The position numbers and the translations under genes were made by a program. This document shows positions 37,442 through 52,400 of a stretch of DNA of 64,000 bases, in pieces; position 1 is the stretch's first letter, and every line of letters starts with the position of its first letter. The notes under the pieces were generated by a model that worked only from the letters and a program-made list of their open reading frames with translations, was not told the DNA's origin and did not search any database. The stretch is from Hydrogenophilales bacterium (GTDB taxonomy: Bacteria > Pseudomonadota > Gammaproteobacteria > Burkholderiales > Thiobacteraceae): positions 1 to 64,000 of the forward strand of contig JACRIU010000127.1 in assembly GCA_016235775.1 (NCBI GenBank). Direction: 5' to 3'.

Positions 37442-38467
37442 TCAATCAGCGTACACATGCGTGTACAAATCGGCTTCGCTTGGATTGGGGCTGGCGAGCG
37501 CGAAGTCGAAGGCTTCCATCGTCTCCGCCATGATTTCGCCCGCCATGACTTTGCGCGCCTGCTCGTCGATCAGGCCGGCCGATTTCAGAAACGCAAAATA
37601 GGTTTCGATCGGGCAGACTTTTTGCCACGCCTCGCGCTCGGCGATATCGCGATAGCCGGTCTTGCTGTCGTCGCCCGCCCCGCCATGGGCGCGGAAGCGA
37701 TACACCGGCGATTCGATGAAGGTGGGGCCGCCGCCTTGCCTGGCGCGCGCCACCGCCGCTTGCATGGCCTCATACACCGCCAATACATTCGTGCCATCCA
37801 CCAGCACGCTCGGCATGCCATAGCTTGCCGCCCATTTGTAGATTTCGCGCTTGGGCTGACGGGTATGCAGCGGCGATTGCACCGAGTAAAAATTATTCTC
37901 GCAGAAATAGATGATGGGCAGTTGCTTCAGCGCCGCGAAGTTGAGCGCCTCGGACACCGCTCCCTCTTCGGTGGCGGCATCGCCGAGAAACACCGTCGTC
38001 ACATAACTCGCGTTTTGCATCTGTGCGGCGAATGCCGCGCCGGTGGCGATCGGCACCACGCCGGCGACGATGGCCGAGCTGCCGGCCATGCCGACCGATT
38101 TATCCATCAAGTGCATCGAACCGCCGCGCGACCCGACGCAACCATTGATGCGGCAATGCATTTCGCACAACATGGCTTTCAGATCGCCGCCTTTGGCAAA
38201 ATAGTTGCCGTGCGTGCGGTGGCTGGCGTAGAGCAAATCGGCATGCGTCAAGGCCGCGCAGGCGCCGACCGAGGTCGCCTCCTGCCCGATCACCAAATGG
38301 ATCGGCGACTTCATGTGGTCTTGCCAATAGCGGCGCTCGATTTCTTCCTCGATGATGCGGATGCGCAACATGTCGCGGAACAGCTTGAGCAGGAACACCG
38401 GCTCGTAGTGGCTTAGCTTTTCCTGCCAGCCGGCAAAGCCGGTACCGTGGTAGTCGTAGCGAATCAT
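37442..38467 (-). CDS. TPP-dependent dehydrogenase E1 alpha-like subunit
   Basis: HLVIGQEATSVGACAALTHADLLYASHRTHGNYFAKGG...GSRGGSMHLMDKSVGMAGSSAIVAG...FLGDAATEEGAVSEALNFAALKQLPIIYFCENN. Confidence 0.9.
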   Translation of the reverse strand: MIRYDYHGTGFAGWQEKLSHYEPVFLLKLFRDMLRIRIIEEEIERRYWQDHMKSPIHLVIGQEATSVGACAALTHADLLYASHRTHGNYFAKGGDLKAMLCEMHCRINGCVGSRGGSMHLMDKSVGMAGSSAIVAGVVPIATGAAFAAQMQNASYVTTVFLGDAATEEGAVSEALNFAALKQLPIIYFCENNFYSVQSPLHTRQPKREIYKWAASYGMPSVLVDGTNVLAVYEAMQAAVARARQGGGPTFIESPVYRFRAHGGAGDDSKTGYRDIAEREAWQKVCPIETYFAFLKSAGLIDEQARKVMAGEIMAETMEAFDFALASPNPSEADLYTHVYAD

Positions 38468-38470
38468 TGT

Positions 38471-39465
38471 TTAACCTAATCCATTCGGTTGATACATCAC
38501 AATCTTGCTGCCCGAGGTGTCGAATTTAATCGGCACATAGATCAAGCCCTTCAATTTTTCACGGATCGCGGCATGCTGCTCGGGACGCGCAAAAAACATC
38601 AGGAAGCCGCCACCGCCCGCGCCCAGCAGCTTGCCGCCGAGCGCGCCCGCCGATATCGCCGCTTCATAGATCTGGTCGATCTCGGGGGTGGTCACCTTGT
38701 CTGACAGCTTGCGCTTGTATTGCCAATTTTCGTTCAGGAGCTTGCCGAAATCGTCGAAGTTGTCCTTTTCGCTCCCGAGAATGCTGAGCGCTTCATCCAC
38801 CAGCGCGCGCATCATGCGCAGCTCGGTCTTGCGTTGATTGAGATTGTCGATCTTGGCCTTGGCCACGTCCGAGGCATAGCGCGAAATGCCGGTAAAAAAC
38901 AGCATCAAATGCGATTCCAGCGACTCGCGCCGTTCCGGGCGCAAGATCACCGGATTGACGTCTATCGAGCCGTCTTGATGGAACTCGATCTTGTTGAAGC
39001 CGCCATAGGCCGCGGACACTTGATCTTGCGAGCCGACATTCTCCTGGATCAGATCCTGCTCGACATGAAGCGCATGCTGCAACAGCTTTTCCTTGGTGAC
39101 GTACATCCCCTTCATCGCCATCAGCGCATTGATCAGGCCGACCGTGAAGGAAGAGCTGGAACCGAGCCCGGAGCGCGCCGGCAGATCGCCGTCATGATGC
39201 ACTTCGATCCCGCGCACGCAATTCATCCATTGCAGCACCTCGCGCACCGCCGGATGCTCGATCTGCGACAACTCCGCCACATTCTCGATGCGGGAATAGA
39301 CGATGCGGTATTTATGCTCGAAAAAAGGCGGCAGATAGCGGCAACTGATGTAGCAGTATTTGTCGATCGCCGTCGCCAGCACCGCGCCGCCGTGTTCGCG
39401 GTACCAGGCCGGATAATCCGTGCCGCCGCCGAAAAAGGAAATGCGAAAGGGAGTACGGCTGATAA

Positions 39466-39469
<4 letters not shown>
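38471..39469 (-). CDS. hddA: D-glycero-alpha-D-manno-heptose 7-phosphate kinase (GHMP family)
   Basis: [42 protein letters not shown]...LPARSGLGSSSSFTVGLINAL...GGKLLGAGGGGFLMFF. Confidence 0.92.
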
Positions 39470-40983
<1,514 letters not shown>

Positions 40984-41105
40984 TAAATAACCTTATTTAT
41001 CAATATATTGTATATGCAGACTCAAGACCGCAGGCCGTAGTTTAGAACATTATCGGTCGGCTTTGACGCTTCTTAAGCTTTGAATTGACTCTAAATGCAG
41101 AGAAA

Positions 41106-41639
41106 TTAGTCTTCCGGCGAGTCCTGATCGGGGAAAAGTACGTCGGTAAAACCGAATTGACGCATATCTTTCATGCGCATCGGATACAGCACGCCATACA
41201 GATGATCGCACTCATGCTGCACCACTCGCGCGTGGAATCCCTCCACCGTGCGGTCGATGGGATTGCCCGCAGCATCCACACCGGTATAGCGCAAGCGTTT
41301 GAAACGCGGCACGACACCGCGCATGCCCGGCACGGAAAGACAACCTTCCCAGCCGTCTTCCATCTCCTCGTCCAGTTTATACAGCGTGGGATTGATCAGA
41401 ATCGTGAAAGGCACTTGTTCGGCATCGGGATAGCGCGGGTTGTGCTCCACGCCGAAAATCACCAATTGCTGGTTGACGCCGATTTGCGGGGCGGCAAGCC
41501 CCGCGCCATTTTCATCCGCCATGGTGTCGCGCAGGTCCTGGATGAGTGCGTGGAGTTCCGGTGTGTCGAAACGATCCACCAGTTCCGCCACGCGCAGCAG
41601 ACGCGGATCGCCCATGCGGAGAATTTCTCTGACGCTCAT
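41106..41639 (-). CDS. def: Peptide deformylase
   Basis: [29 protein letters not shown]. Confidence 0.95.
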   Translation of the reverse strand: MSVREILRMGDPRLLRVAELVDRFDTPELHALIQDLRDTMADENGAGLAAPQIGVNQQLVIFGVEHNPRYPDAEQVPFTILINPTLYKLDEEMEDGWEGCLSVPGMRGVVPRFKRLRYTGVDAAGNPIDRTVEGFHARVVQHECDHLYGVLYPMRMKDMRQFGFTDVLFPDQDSPED

Positions 41640-41642
41640 GGC

Positions 41643-42389
41643 CTAGCTGGCGTGCAAGGCAACCAAATGCTCGAGGATGTTGCGCACGCGCTGCATGGAT
41701 TGCTTCAACACCGCTTCGACTTCATCGTAATGCACCGCGTCCTTGCTCGATCCGCGGCCCGCGGCGAAATTCGCCACCACGCCGATCGTGGCGTAACACA
41801 GCCCGATTTCCTTGGCGAGCCCGGCTTCCGGCATGCCGGTCATGCCCACCATGGTCGCGCCGTCACGCTCCAGGCGATTGATCTCCGCTTTCGATTCCAG
41901 GCGCGGCCCCTGCACCGCCGCATAGACGCCGCCATCAACACAGGTCTCGCCCGCTGCCTGCGCCGCGCGCAAACAAAGCTCGCGCATTTTTTGGCAATAC
42001 GGCTCGGTGAAATCCATGTGCACCACCGGCTTGTCCTTGCCTTCGCGAAAGGTGGTTTTGCGGCCATGCGTGTAATCGATGATCTGATCCGGGATCACAA
42101 TCGTGCCCGGCTTCAAATCCGCATGAATGCCCCCGACCGAGGCCACCGACACCAGATCCTTGACGCCGCGCGAGTGGATCGCCCAGATATTTGCGCGGTA
42201 GTTCACTTCGTGCGGCGGGATGGTATGGCCGTAGCCGTGCCGCGCCAGAAAAATGATTTCCTCGTTCGATAGCCGGCCGATAGTCAGCGCGCCGGAGGGC
42301 TCGCCGAAGGGCGTGCGGATCACTTGGCGATGGGTAATTTCAAGGTTGGCGAGTTGCGTCAGGCCGGAGCCGCCGATAATTGAGAGCAT
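41643..42389 (-). CDS. mtnP: S-methyl-5'-thioadenosine/thioinosine phosphorylase
   Basis: LSIIGGSGLTQL...FLARHGYGHTIPPHEVNYRANIWAI...YAAVQGPRLESKAEI...MVGMTGMPEAGLAKE. Confidence 0.88.
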   Translation of the reverse strand: MLSIIGGSGLTQLANLEITHRQVIRTPFGEPSGALTIGRLSNEEIIFLARHGYGHTIPPHEVNYRANIWAIHSRGVKDLVSVASVGGIHADLKPGTIVIPDQIIDYTHGRKTTFREGKDKPVVHMDFTEPYCQKMRELCLRAAQAAGETCVDGGVYAAVQGPRLESKAEINRLERDGATMVGMTGMPEAGLAKEIGLCYATIGVVANFAAGRGSSKDAVHYDEVEAVLKQSMQRVRNILEHLVALHAS

Positions 42390-42425
42390 AGGGTTTGTCT
42401 TAAAGAATGATTATGAAAAAGCTTT

Positions 42426-42504
42426 GAACCACGAATGAACACGAATGGACACTAAAAAACCAGGATGATTTTCATTGGTGTTCATTCGTGTTTATTCGTG
42501 GTTT
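42426..42504. repeat. Palindromic intergenic element, ACGAAT class
   Basis: GAACCACGAATGAACACGAATGGACACT ... GGTGTTCATTCGTGTTTATTCGTGGTT. Confidence 0.9.
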
Positions 42505-44279
42505 CCATGATGAACTTTAACATATTGCTCAAGTGCTTGCGCGAGCGCCGCGATCACTGACGCCCAGTCTCCCGCCTGCGTTTGCCGGAACAAGCGCAGC
42601 GTCGGGTACCACGGGCTATCGGCCCGATCCAGCAGCCAGCGCCAGGCCGGAACTTTCGCCAGCAATACCCACGCCGGCTTGCCCAGTGCGCCGGCCAGAT
42701 GCGCTGCCGCGGTTTCCACGGTGATGATGAGATCGAGTTGGCTCATCGCCGCCGCCGTGTCGCCGAAATCGCGAAAGTCCTCACCCAAGGGAATCAGCGG
42801 CACACCGGCGTCGCGCATATCCGATGCCGCCTTGCCGACTTGCAGGCTGTAAAAGCGGCAGCCGGGAATCTCGAGCAGCGGCGCCAAGTCGCGCAAGGTG
42901 CATGACCGCGCCTGATCGTAGGCGCTATCCGGGTTGCCCGCCCAGACCAGACCGACCTTGAGTGCCGGGCTGGGCGCGATGCGTGCGCGCCACTTCAAAC
43001 TCACCGCGTCATCCGCGAATAAATACGGCACGCCGCTGGGAATCGTGTCCAGCGTGGTGCCGAATACGCCGGGCAAACTCTCCAGCGGCAGGTGCAGGTC
43101 GAACCGGCTTTCATCCACTGCTTGCACGCTACGCTCCAGCCACTGGTCCACGCCGGCCAAGCCGCGCAAAGCGGGCTGCAAGCCCGGTTTCACTTCAAAC
43201 AGCACGGTACCGCCGCGCGCCTTCACCAGCGGCAAATAGCGCGCGAATTGAAACACGTCGCCGTAGCCGATTTCATCGTAAATCAAGAGCCGCTTGCCCG
43301 CGAACGGTTCACCGTTCCAGTAGGGCTTGGCGTAACGATGCGGGTAAGCTTGCTGGAACAGGAAGCGCCATTCATAACCTTCCCAGCCGCGCACCAGATC
43401 GCCCTTCTGCAAATACGCCAGCGCGCGGCCCCACTGCGCTTCGGCCAGATCGGGCTTGAGCGCAAGCGCCTGGTCATAGCGCGCAATCGCCTCATCAACG
43501 AAACCTTGGCGCGATAAGGCATTCGCCAAGTTCAGCGCCGCCGCCGGATTGTGCGGCTCCAAGGCCAGCGCTTCCGCATAGTGCGTCATCGCCGCCGCGT
43601 ACTTGCCTTGGGCCACCAACACATTGCCCAGATTATTGCGCAGTTCCGGCGCGCGCGGCTGCAAATGGACGGCCTGGCTCAGCGCCGCTTCCGCGCCGGC
43701 GTAATTGCCCAGCGCCTTCTCGGTCAGCCCTAAATAATGCAGGCTGGAAACATGATCCGGCGCCATCAATAGGGCTTGCTCCAACTGGTGCTTTGCTGCC
43801 TCGGGGCTGCCGGCGCGCAGCAATACCCGGCCCAGATTGGCGCGCGCATCGACAAAGCGCGGCGCGCATTCCAAGGCTTGCTCGAAGCGCGCTTGCGCCG
43901 CTACATATTGCTCCTGCGCTTCCAATGCACAGCCGAGATTGTTGAGCGCTTCGGGAAAATCCGGGCGCAGCGCCAGCGCACGCGCAAATGCCGCTTGCGC
44001 CGCCACGGGATTGACCAAGGACAATTGCGCCGAGCCGAGATTGAAAAAGACTTGGGGATTCTCCGGCAAGGATTTTGCCGCGATTTCGAAATAGGCGGCA
44101 GCGCGCGCGGCCTGCCCCTGCCCCGCCGCAATGGCGCCCAGCAGGTGCAGCACGTTCGGGTCGCCGGGATAGCGGCTCAGCGCGTGCTGGCAGTGCGCCT
44201 CCGCCGCAGGGAAATCGCGCAGGGAAAACAGCCGATGCGCCTCGATCAGCAGATTTTCCAGGGTGGCAGGGACGCTCAT
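42492..44279 (-). CDS. TPR-repeat glycosyltransferase (same family as the gene at 1-3028)
   Basis: TPRs followed by LLIYDEIGYGDVFQFARYLPLVKARGGTVLFEVKPGLQPAL...LDLIITVETAAAHLAGALGKPAWVLL. Start MSVPATL overlaps the hpt stop by ATGA. Confidence 0.85.
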   Translation of the reverse strand: MSVPATLENLLIEAHRLFSLRDFPAAEAHCQHALSRYPGDPNVLHLLGAIAAGQGQAARAAAYFEIAAKSLPENPQVFFNLGSAQLSLVNPVAAQAAFARALALRPDFPEALNNLGCALEAQEQYVAAQARFEQALECAPRFVDARANLGRVLLRAGSPEAAKHQLEQALLMAPDHVSSLHYLGLTEKALGNYAGAEAALSQAVHLQPRAPELRNNLGNVLVAQGKYAAAMTHYAEALALEPHNPAAALNLANALSRQGFVDEAIARYDQALALKPDLAEAQWGRALAYLQKGDLVRGWEGYEWRFLFQQAYPHRYAKPYWNGEPFAGKRLLIYDEIGYGDVFQFARYLPLVKARGGTVLFEVKPGLQPALRGLAGVDQWLERSVQAVDESRFDLHLPLESLPGVFGTTLDTIPSGVPYLFADDAVSLKWRARIAPSPALKVGLVWAGNPDSAYDQARSCTLRDLAPLLEIPGCRFYSLQVGKAASDMRDAGVPLIPLGEDFRDFGDTAAAMSQLDLIITVETAAAHLAGALGKPAWVLLAKVPAWRWLLDRADSPWYPTLRLFRQTQAGDWASVIAALAQALEQYVKVHHGNHE

Positions 44280-44821
44280 TCCTTCAGCGCGTAGATTTCC
44301 GGCAGGTTGCGCCACATGCCTTGCACGTCCATGCCGCAGCCGAAAACATAGCGATTGGGAAGTTGCAAGCCGATGTAGTCGGCCCGGATCGGTTTGGCTT
44401 GGCCGATTTCCTTATCCGCCAGCACGGCGCAATAAAATTCCGCAGCGCCCATTTGCAGCAGCTTGTCGCGCACCGCCGCCAGCGTATGGCCCTCGTCCAG
44501 GATGTCGTCTATCACCAGCACCACGCGGCCTTTCACATCTTCTTTCGGCATCACCTTCCAGGCGATATCCTGGCCTTGCGTGCTGTTGCGGTAGCGCGTG
44601 GCGTGGATGTAATCGAGATCGAGCGGAAAGCGCAGTTGCGGCAATAATTGGCCGGCGAACACGATGGCGCCGCCCATCACCGACAGCACGATGGGATAGC
44701 GCTCGCCGAGTTGGGCGGTGATCTCCCGCGCCACGCGCGACACCGAATCGGATACGAATTCGGCGGAGCAAAGCCGCTCCGCCGAATCGAGTATTTTCAA
44801 TGCCTGTTCGCGCGTATGCAT
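44276..44821 (-). CDS. hpt: Hypoxanthine(-guanine) phosphoribosyltransferase
   Basis: VLSVMGGAIVFAGQLLPQL...VVLVIDDILDEGHTLAAVRDKL (PRPP-binding loop). Confidence 0.88.
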   Translation of the reverse strand: MHTREQALKILDSAERLCSAEFVSDSVSRVAREITAQLGERYPIVLSVMGGAIVFAGQLLPQLRFPLDLDYIHATRYRNSTQGQDIAWKVMPKEDVKGRVVLVIDDILDEGHTLAAVRDKLLQMGAAEFYCAVLADKEIGQAKPIRADYIGLQLPNRYVFGCGMDVQGMWRNLPEIYALKE

Positions 44822-44828
44822 GCAAGGA

Positions 44829-45197
44829 TCAGTAGGTAAACGTCACGGTGTTATCGTCCATCGCCTGCTGGATGACATAGGAGCCGCCCACGGTTTCTTC
44901 GATTTCCGGGATCAGATCTTCGCCCCAAAGCTCCAGCGTCGGCGTGCACACCTTGAATTTCACGCCGGCCGCGTGCGCATCCTTGATATAGTCGTACACG
45001 CTGATGGTTGAGCCCTCCTTCGCATGCAATTTTTCGGCCACGCCGCGTATCGCCAACTCGCCCGCGCCCGCGGTCAGAATCACTTCGACCTCATATTCCA
45101 TCGCCGCCGCCACCGTGGCTTGAAAAAACGGTGCGCCTAATTCCGCGCTGTTCTTGGGATCGGTGTTCACCATCACAATCATGAGTTTGTTAGCCAT
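44829..45197 (-). CDS. DsrE/DsrF-like sulfur-relay family protein
   Basis: MANKLMIVMVNTDPKNSAELGAPFFQATVAAAMEYEVEVILTAGAGEL... Confidence 0.65.
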   Translation of the reverse strand: MANKLMIVMVNTDPKNSAELGAPFFQATVAAAMEYEVEVILTAGAGELAIRGVAEKLHAKEGSTISVYDYIKDAHAAGVKFKVCTPTLELWGEDLIPEIEETVGGSYVIQQAMDDNTVTFTY

Positions 45198-45215
45198 GGG
45201 CAGGCTCCTTCGGAC

Positions 45216-46112
45216 TCAGCGTTTGGGCAAATCGCAATGCATCGACGTCAGATATTCCCGGAATGCATCGCCGATCTCGGGATGTTTTAAAGCATAACCC
45301 ATTGTCGCTTGCAGGTAGCCCATTTTGCCGCCGCAATCGTAGCGCACGCCGTCAAACTGATAGGCAAAAATCGCCTCGTATTCAATCAGCGCGGCGATGC
45401 CGTCGGTGAGCTGGATCTCGCCGCCGGCGCCCGGCTTCACCTGCTCCAGCATGCGAAATATACGCGGCGTCAGGATATAGCGCCCGACCACCGCCAGGGT
45501 GGAAGGCGCTGCCTCCGGTTTGGGTTTTTCCACGATGCCGGTCACGCGCTGCACGCGATCGGAAACCGCGTGGCTATCCACAATGCCGTAGGCGCCGGTA
45601 TTCGCGCGCGGCACATTTTCCACCCCCAGCACCGAACTGGCGTGCTCTTCGTACAATGCCACCATCTGTTTCAGCGCCGGCGGGTTGCCGTCGATCAAGT
45701 CATCGGCCAGGATCACCGCGAACGGCTCGTCACCCACCACCGAAGCGGCGCACAGCACCGCATGCCCCAGCCCCAAGGCTTCCGCCTGGCGGGTATACAC
45801 GCAGGTGACATTGGAAGGCAGGATGCCGCGCAATTGTTCGATGGTGCGGGTCTTGCCGCGCGCGGTCAGCTCGGCTTCGAGCTCATAGGCTTTGTCGAAG
45901 TGGTCTTCGATGGCGCGCTTGTTGCGCCCGGTGACGAAAATCATTTCGGTGATGCCGGCGGCGATCGCTTCCTCCACCGCGTATTGGATCAGCGGCTTAT
46001 CCACGATCGGCAGCATCTCCTTCGGGCTGGCCTTGGTCGCGGGCAAAAAGCGCGTGCCCATCCCGGCCACGGGAAACACGGCTTTGCGGATTTTTTTCGT
46101 CATGATTGGCAT
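45216..46112 (-). CDS. galU: UTP--glucose-1-phosphate uridylyltransferase
   Basis: [45 protein letters not shown]. Confidence 0.96.
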   Translation of the reverse strand: MPIMTKKIRKAVFPVAGMGTRFLPATKASPKEMLPIVDKPLIQYAVEEAIAAGITEMIFVTGRNKRAIEDHFDKAYELEAELTARGKTRTIEQLRGILPSNVTCVYTRQAEALGLGHAVLCAASVVGDEPFAVILADDLIDGNPPALKQMVALYEEHASSVLGVENVPRANTGAYGIVDSHAVSDRVQRVTGIVEKPKPEAAPSTLAVVGRYILTPRIFRMLEQVKPGAGGEIQLTDGIAALIEYEAIFAYQFDGVRYDCGGKMGYLQATMGYALKHPEIGDAFREYLTSMHCDLPKR

Positions 46113-46163
46113 CGCTCCTTGGATGGCGCTGGATTTTAGCAGTAATTGGCGGAAGATTAATGA

Positions 46164-48285
<2,122 letters not shown>

Positions 48286-48311
48286 AAAAATAGGTTTATT
48301 GAAGCTGATTT

Positions 48312-49457
48312 TCAGGAAAACAGCCGCTGCGCGCGCGCCGAACCGGCCGGAATGCCGTGCTTATCCATCTTGCCGTAAATCATCGAAATCTGCTGTTTGA
48401 TCTTGGCGATGCCTTCGTCGGTCAAGGGCCGCAGATTGTCGTCCACCAGCATGCCTTTGAGGGAATCGGACAATTGGCGCGCGAATTGAATCATGTGATC
48501 GAATGAACGCAAACCGTTCGGGATGCGCGGCACATCGAACAGCAATGTCAGGCCATGGGTATTCAGGTATTTCATTTCCTGCGTTTTGAACGGCGCCGAT
48601 TCTTGATTGGTCAAGGTGTACAACACCGCCCCGTGATCATCGTGGTATTGATACGTGCCATCGCTTGCCAGCTTAAAGCCGCCCGCCTCGGCCAGGGCAC
48701 GGATTTTGGTGCCCGGAAAGGTATCCTGATCCAGCGCGATCACATTGATGCCCACCAAAATATCCACATCGGCGCAGAACTCATCCAGCTTGGCCGCTGT
48801 ATCCAGCGCGATCTGTCGTTCCGGCATCTGCGCCACCGCCATCAAGGTTTCCGCCGCCTGTTGCACCTGGCTGGAAAATTCCGTGATCTCTTCACCCGTC
48901 AGCGCACCCGCCCGGTCCGCCAACTGCAAGGCGCCATACAGGGCAGAAAACTCCACGCGATCGCGCGCGCTCGTCACGTCTTCCCACTGGCCGGTGGCGT
49001 CCAGGCCGCGCCAAATGAGTGTCTTGCCCGGATTCGAAGCGCCCAGCGCGGCGCGCAATGCGGCGGCTTGCACCGGCTCGGCAAAATCCAGGCGCACGAC
49101 ATAGTCGATGTTGACGTCAATCGGCGCCGGTATTTCACTCCCGGCTTTACGTGTCTTCGCGGCAGGCGCTAACGGCGTTGCCTCAACCTCGGGCTCAGGT
49201 TCGACTTCGGGTTCAATCAAAGCAGAATCTTCCTCGCTCAACTTCGGCTCGATGCGTACATCATTGAGCGTGGCGCGGCCGAGGGTCGTCGCACCGATGG
49301 ACGGATCAGGCTCGGTCATCAGCACATCTTCGCGCGGCGCTTGAAAGCGCTGCTGCGCGATCTTGCGAAACCTGCGCTCCTGAATCCAGTTATAAACCAC
49401 GACTCCGATAATGACCAAGAGTCCGAAGCCCATCAGGCTTAAATGCAGATCGCTCAT
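48312..49457 (-). CDS. zipA: Cell division protein ZipA
   Basis: N-terminal TM (LSLMGFGLLVIIGVVVYNWIQERRFRKIAQQRF), acidic linker, ZipA C-domain; between smc and ligA. Confidence 0.85.
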   Translation of the reverse strand: MSDLHLSLMGFGLLVIIGVVVYNWIQERRFRKIAQQRFQAPREDVLMTEPDPSIGATTLGRATLNDVRIEPKLSEEDSALIEPEVEPEPEVEATPLAPAAKTRKAGSEIPAPIDVNIDYVVRLDFAEPVQAAALRAALGASNPGKTLIWRGLDATGQWEDVTSARDRVEFSALYGALQLADRAGALTGEEITEFSSQVQQAAETLMAVAQMPERQIALDTAAKLDEFCADVDILVGINVIALDQDTFPGTKIRALAEAGGFKLASDGTYQYHDDHGAVLYTLTNQESAPFKTQEMKYLNTHGLTLLFDVPRIPNGLRSFDHMIQFARQLSDSLKGMLVDDNLRPLTDEGIAKIKQQISMIYGKMDKHGIPAGSARAQRLFS

Positions 49458-49488
49458 TATATTTTTAGTTTCCAGAAGGCCATGACGA

Positions 49489-52400
49489 TTAGGCGACGGC
49501 TTGTTCTTGCATTTTCATGGCGACATCGACATCCACCGCCACAATGCGTGATACGCCGGATTCAGGCATGGTGACCCCCACCAATTGCTCGGCCATTTCC
49601 ATGGTGATCTTGTTATGGGTGATGAACATGAACTGTGTGTGTTCCGACATTTTCTTCACCAGCTCGCAGTAACGTTCGGTGTTGGCGTCATCCAAGGGCG
49701 CGTCCACTTCGTCCAGCAGGCAGAACGGCGCGGGGTTGAGGCGGAACAGCGAGAATACCAGTGCTAGTGCGGTCAGCGCCTTCTCGCCACCCGACAGCAG
49801 GTGGATGGAGTTATTGCGCTTGCCCGGCGGCTGCGCGATGAGCTGCACCCCCGCGTCGAGAATTTCATCGCCGGTCAGCACCAGTTCTGCATGGCCGCCG
49901 CCAAAAATGCTCGGGAACAATTCCTTGAAGTAGCCATTAACTGTGTCGTAAGTAGCTTGCAGGCGCTCGCGCGTTTCATGGTCGATTTTGCGAATCGCTT
50001 GTTCCAGCGTCTCTACGGCTTCCAACAAATCGGCTGCTTGTGCATCGAGATACTGTTTGCGCTCGCTCGCCGCTTGCAATTCATCCAGCGCCGCCAGATT
50101 CACCGCACCCAATGCTTCGATTTCCTGTTTCAGACGATTGATTTCGCGTTGCAGATGATCGGCCTTGGCGCCCTTTTCCGCTTGCTCGGCAAGCTGTTCA
50201 AGATTCGCGGCGGCTTCCTGTAGCTGCGCGGCGGCTTGCTCGTCGGCCAAGCGTGCTTCCTGTTCCTTGAGGCGCGCTTGCTCCAATTTGTCGCGCAACG
50301 GGTCGTGCCGCTGCTCGGAGCCGAGGCGCGCTTGCTCCACCGCTTGCAGCGCCAGCGTCGCCTGCGCCAGCACATCGCGCGCCGCAGCAAGTTTCACTTC
50401 CGCTGCTTGACGCGTTTCGAGTGCCCCATCCAGGTCCAACTTAAGCGGGGCTTCGTCCAGCCCATCGCGTTCCAGGCTCAGCTTCGATTTCTCGACGTTG
50501 ATCCGGTTGAGGCTTTCCTCGGCCAGACGTGCAATGTTTTCCAGTTCCTGGATTTTGGCGCGCGCGGCGCGCTCGTTGAACGCCGCTTCCTGTGCGGCGC
50601 GCTCGGCAAGCATTAAGGCATCTCGCTGGCGATTAAGGGTGGCGGTGGCTTCCTCGCGCACGATCTTGGCGTCTTGCATATCGGCCAGCAAGGCTTCGAT
50701 CGCGATGCGCTGAGTTTTGAGGTTTTCACCGATGCGCGCGCGATTCGCATCCTCCGTGCCCAGTGCAATAGTGACTTCGCCGATTTCACGCTCGATCGCG
50801 CCGCCGCGTTGCGCCGCTTGCTGCTCCAGCTGCGCCATGCGTTGGGCATCCATTTGCACCCGGTGCAGCTCTTGCTGCACGCGGCTGATCTCGGCCTGTC
50901 CGGTCGCGAGTTCGGTCTTCAGTGCGGCGCTGCGCTCCTCGGCTTCCGTCACACCGGCTTCGATGCCGCTTTGCGCGTTCTTGCCGGCTTGAATTTCCGC
51001 CTGCAGCGTTTCGATTTCGCGTTGGCGCATCAGCACCGAATGCAGCGGCGATTGTTCGCCGTGGAAGCTCACGCCATGGCGCGTCACCACATGGCCCGCT
51101 TGGCACACGATCAACTCGCCCGGCTTGAGTGCGTTGCGCTGCGACAGCGCTTCGCTGCAATCCGCCACCGCATACACACCATGCAGCCAATCGGCCACAC
51201 AGCCGCCACCCTGGCCGCGCCAGCGCACATAGCGGCTGAGCGGGGTGAGGCTGGAACTGGTCTCGCCATCGTTAATACTGCCCGCACCGCCATCCACGAC
51301 GCTGATCGCCGCCGGCGGCATGTCGCTCATCCATTGGGATGCGTTGCCGACATCGTTCATCACCACCGAATTGACGCGGTCGCGCAACACGCCTTCCAAG
51401 GCGATGTCCCAGCCGGCTTCAATTTCCAAGCTCTTCCACAGGCGGGAGAAGCTCGCCAACTGATGTTTATCGAGCCAGGCCTTGAGCTTCTCGTCCTGGT
51501 CGAGATTGCTCTGCATCTGGGTCAGCGTCTGCACGCGGGCGTCGAGGCGGGCGAGATTTTGCAAATGCTCGTGCACCTTGCGCTGCGCTTCGCGCACGGC
51601 GCGTTCGGCATCGGGCTGGCGCTGATGTTTCTCGCTGTATTGGCTGCGCGCCGTATTCAGGCGGCCGGTCAGGTCGGCCACTTGCGCTTGCAGCGCGGCC
51701 AATTGCGCGCTGTCGGGGCGGGTCAGTTGCGCTGACTCTTGCTGCAAGCGCGCAAGGCGCATGCGGTATTGTTCCAGCGCCTTCTCGGCATGGGCAAAAT
51801 GGGTTTCTTCCACGCGCCGGCTTTGTTCCGCTTCGGACAGCTGGCGCTGCAATTCGGCATTGCGCGATTGCGCGGCATCAAAGGCGGATTGCGCAGCGGG
51901 GAGTTTATTGCGTTCACCACTCGCCGACTCAGCCGTCTCGGCGGCGGCTTTTACCGCGCCTTCGAGCTGCTCGCGCCAATCGGCGAGCTGTTCATTGGCG
52001 CCCGCGCGCTGGGTTTCATGCTGTGCAAGTTGTTGTTCGAGCGAAGTGATTTGCTGGTTGATGCGATTGCGGCTATCGCGTTGGTGCTGAATTTGCTGTT
52101 CGAGCTTGGCCACTTCGGCATTCGCCGCGTACACCTCGCTCTGCACGGCATGCAACTGATCGCTGGCGCTGTAATGATCTGCACGCGCGGCTTCCAGGCG
52201 GCTCTCGGCTTCCCGCAGGCGCGCGGTTTCGGCTTCCAGTTCATTCACCAGGCGCGTTACTTCGCGCGTGGCTTTTTCCCACTGCGCTTGCGCTTCACGT
52301 TTGCGCAGGAACCACAGCATGTGCTGCGAGTGGGTCATCTGCTCATGCAAGGCGTGATAATGCTTGGCGACTTCGGCTTGTGCGGAGAGGCGCTCAAGCT

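Noticed and set aside
41085-42272. 395-aa plus-strand ORF
   Set aside because: Antisense to def and mtnP, both of which have clear motifs on the minus strand.
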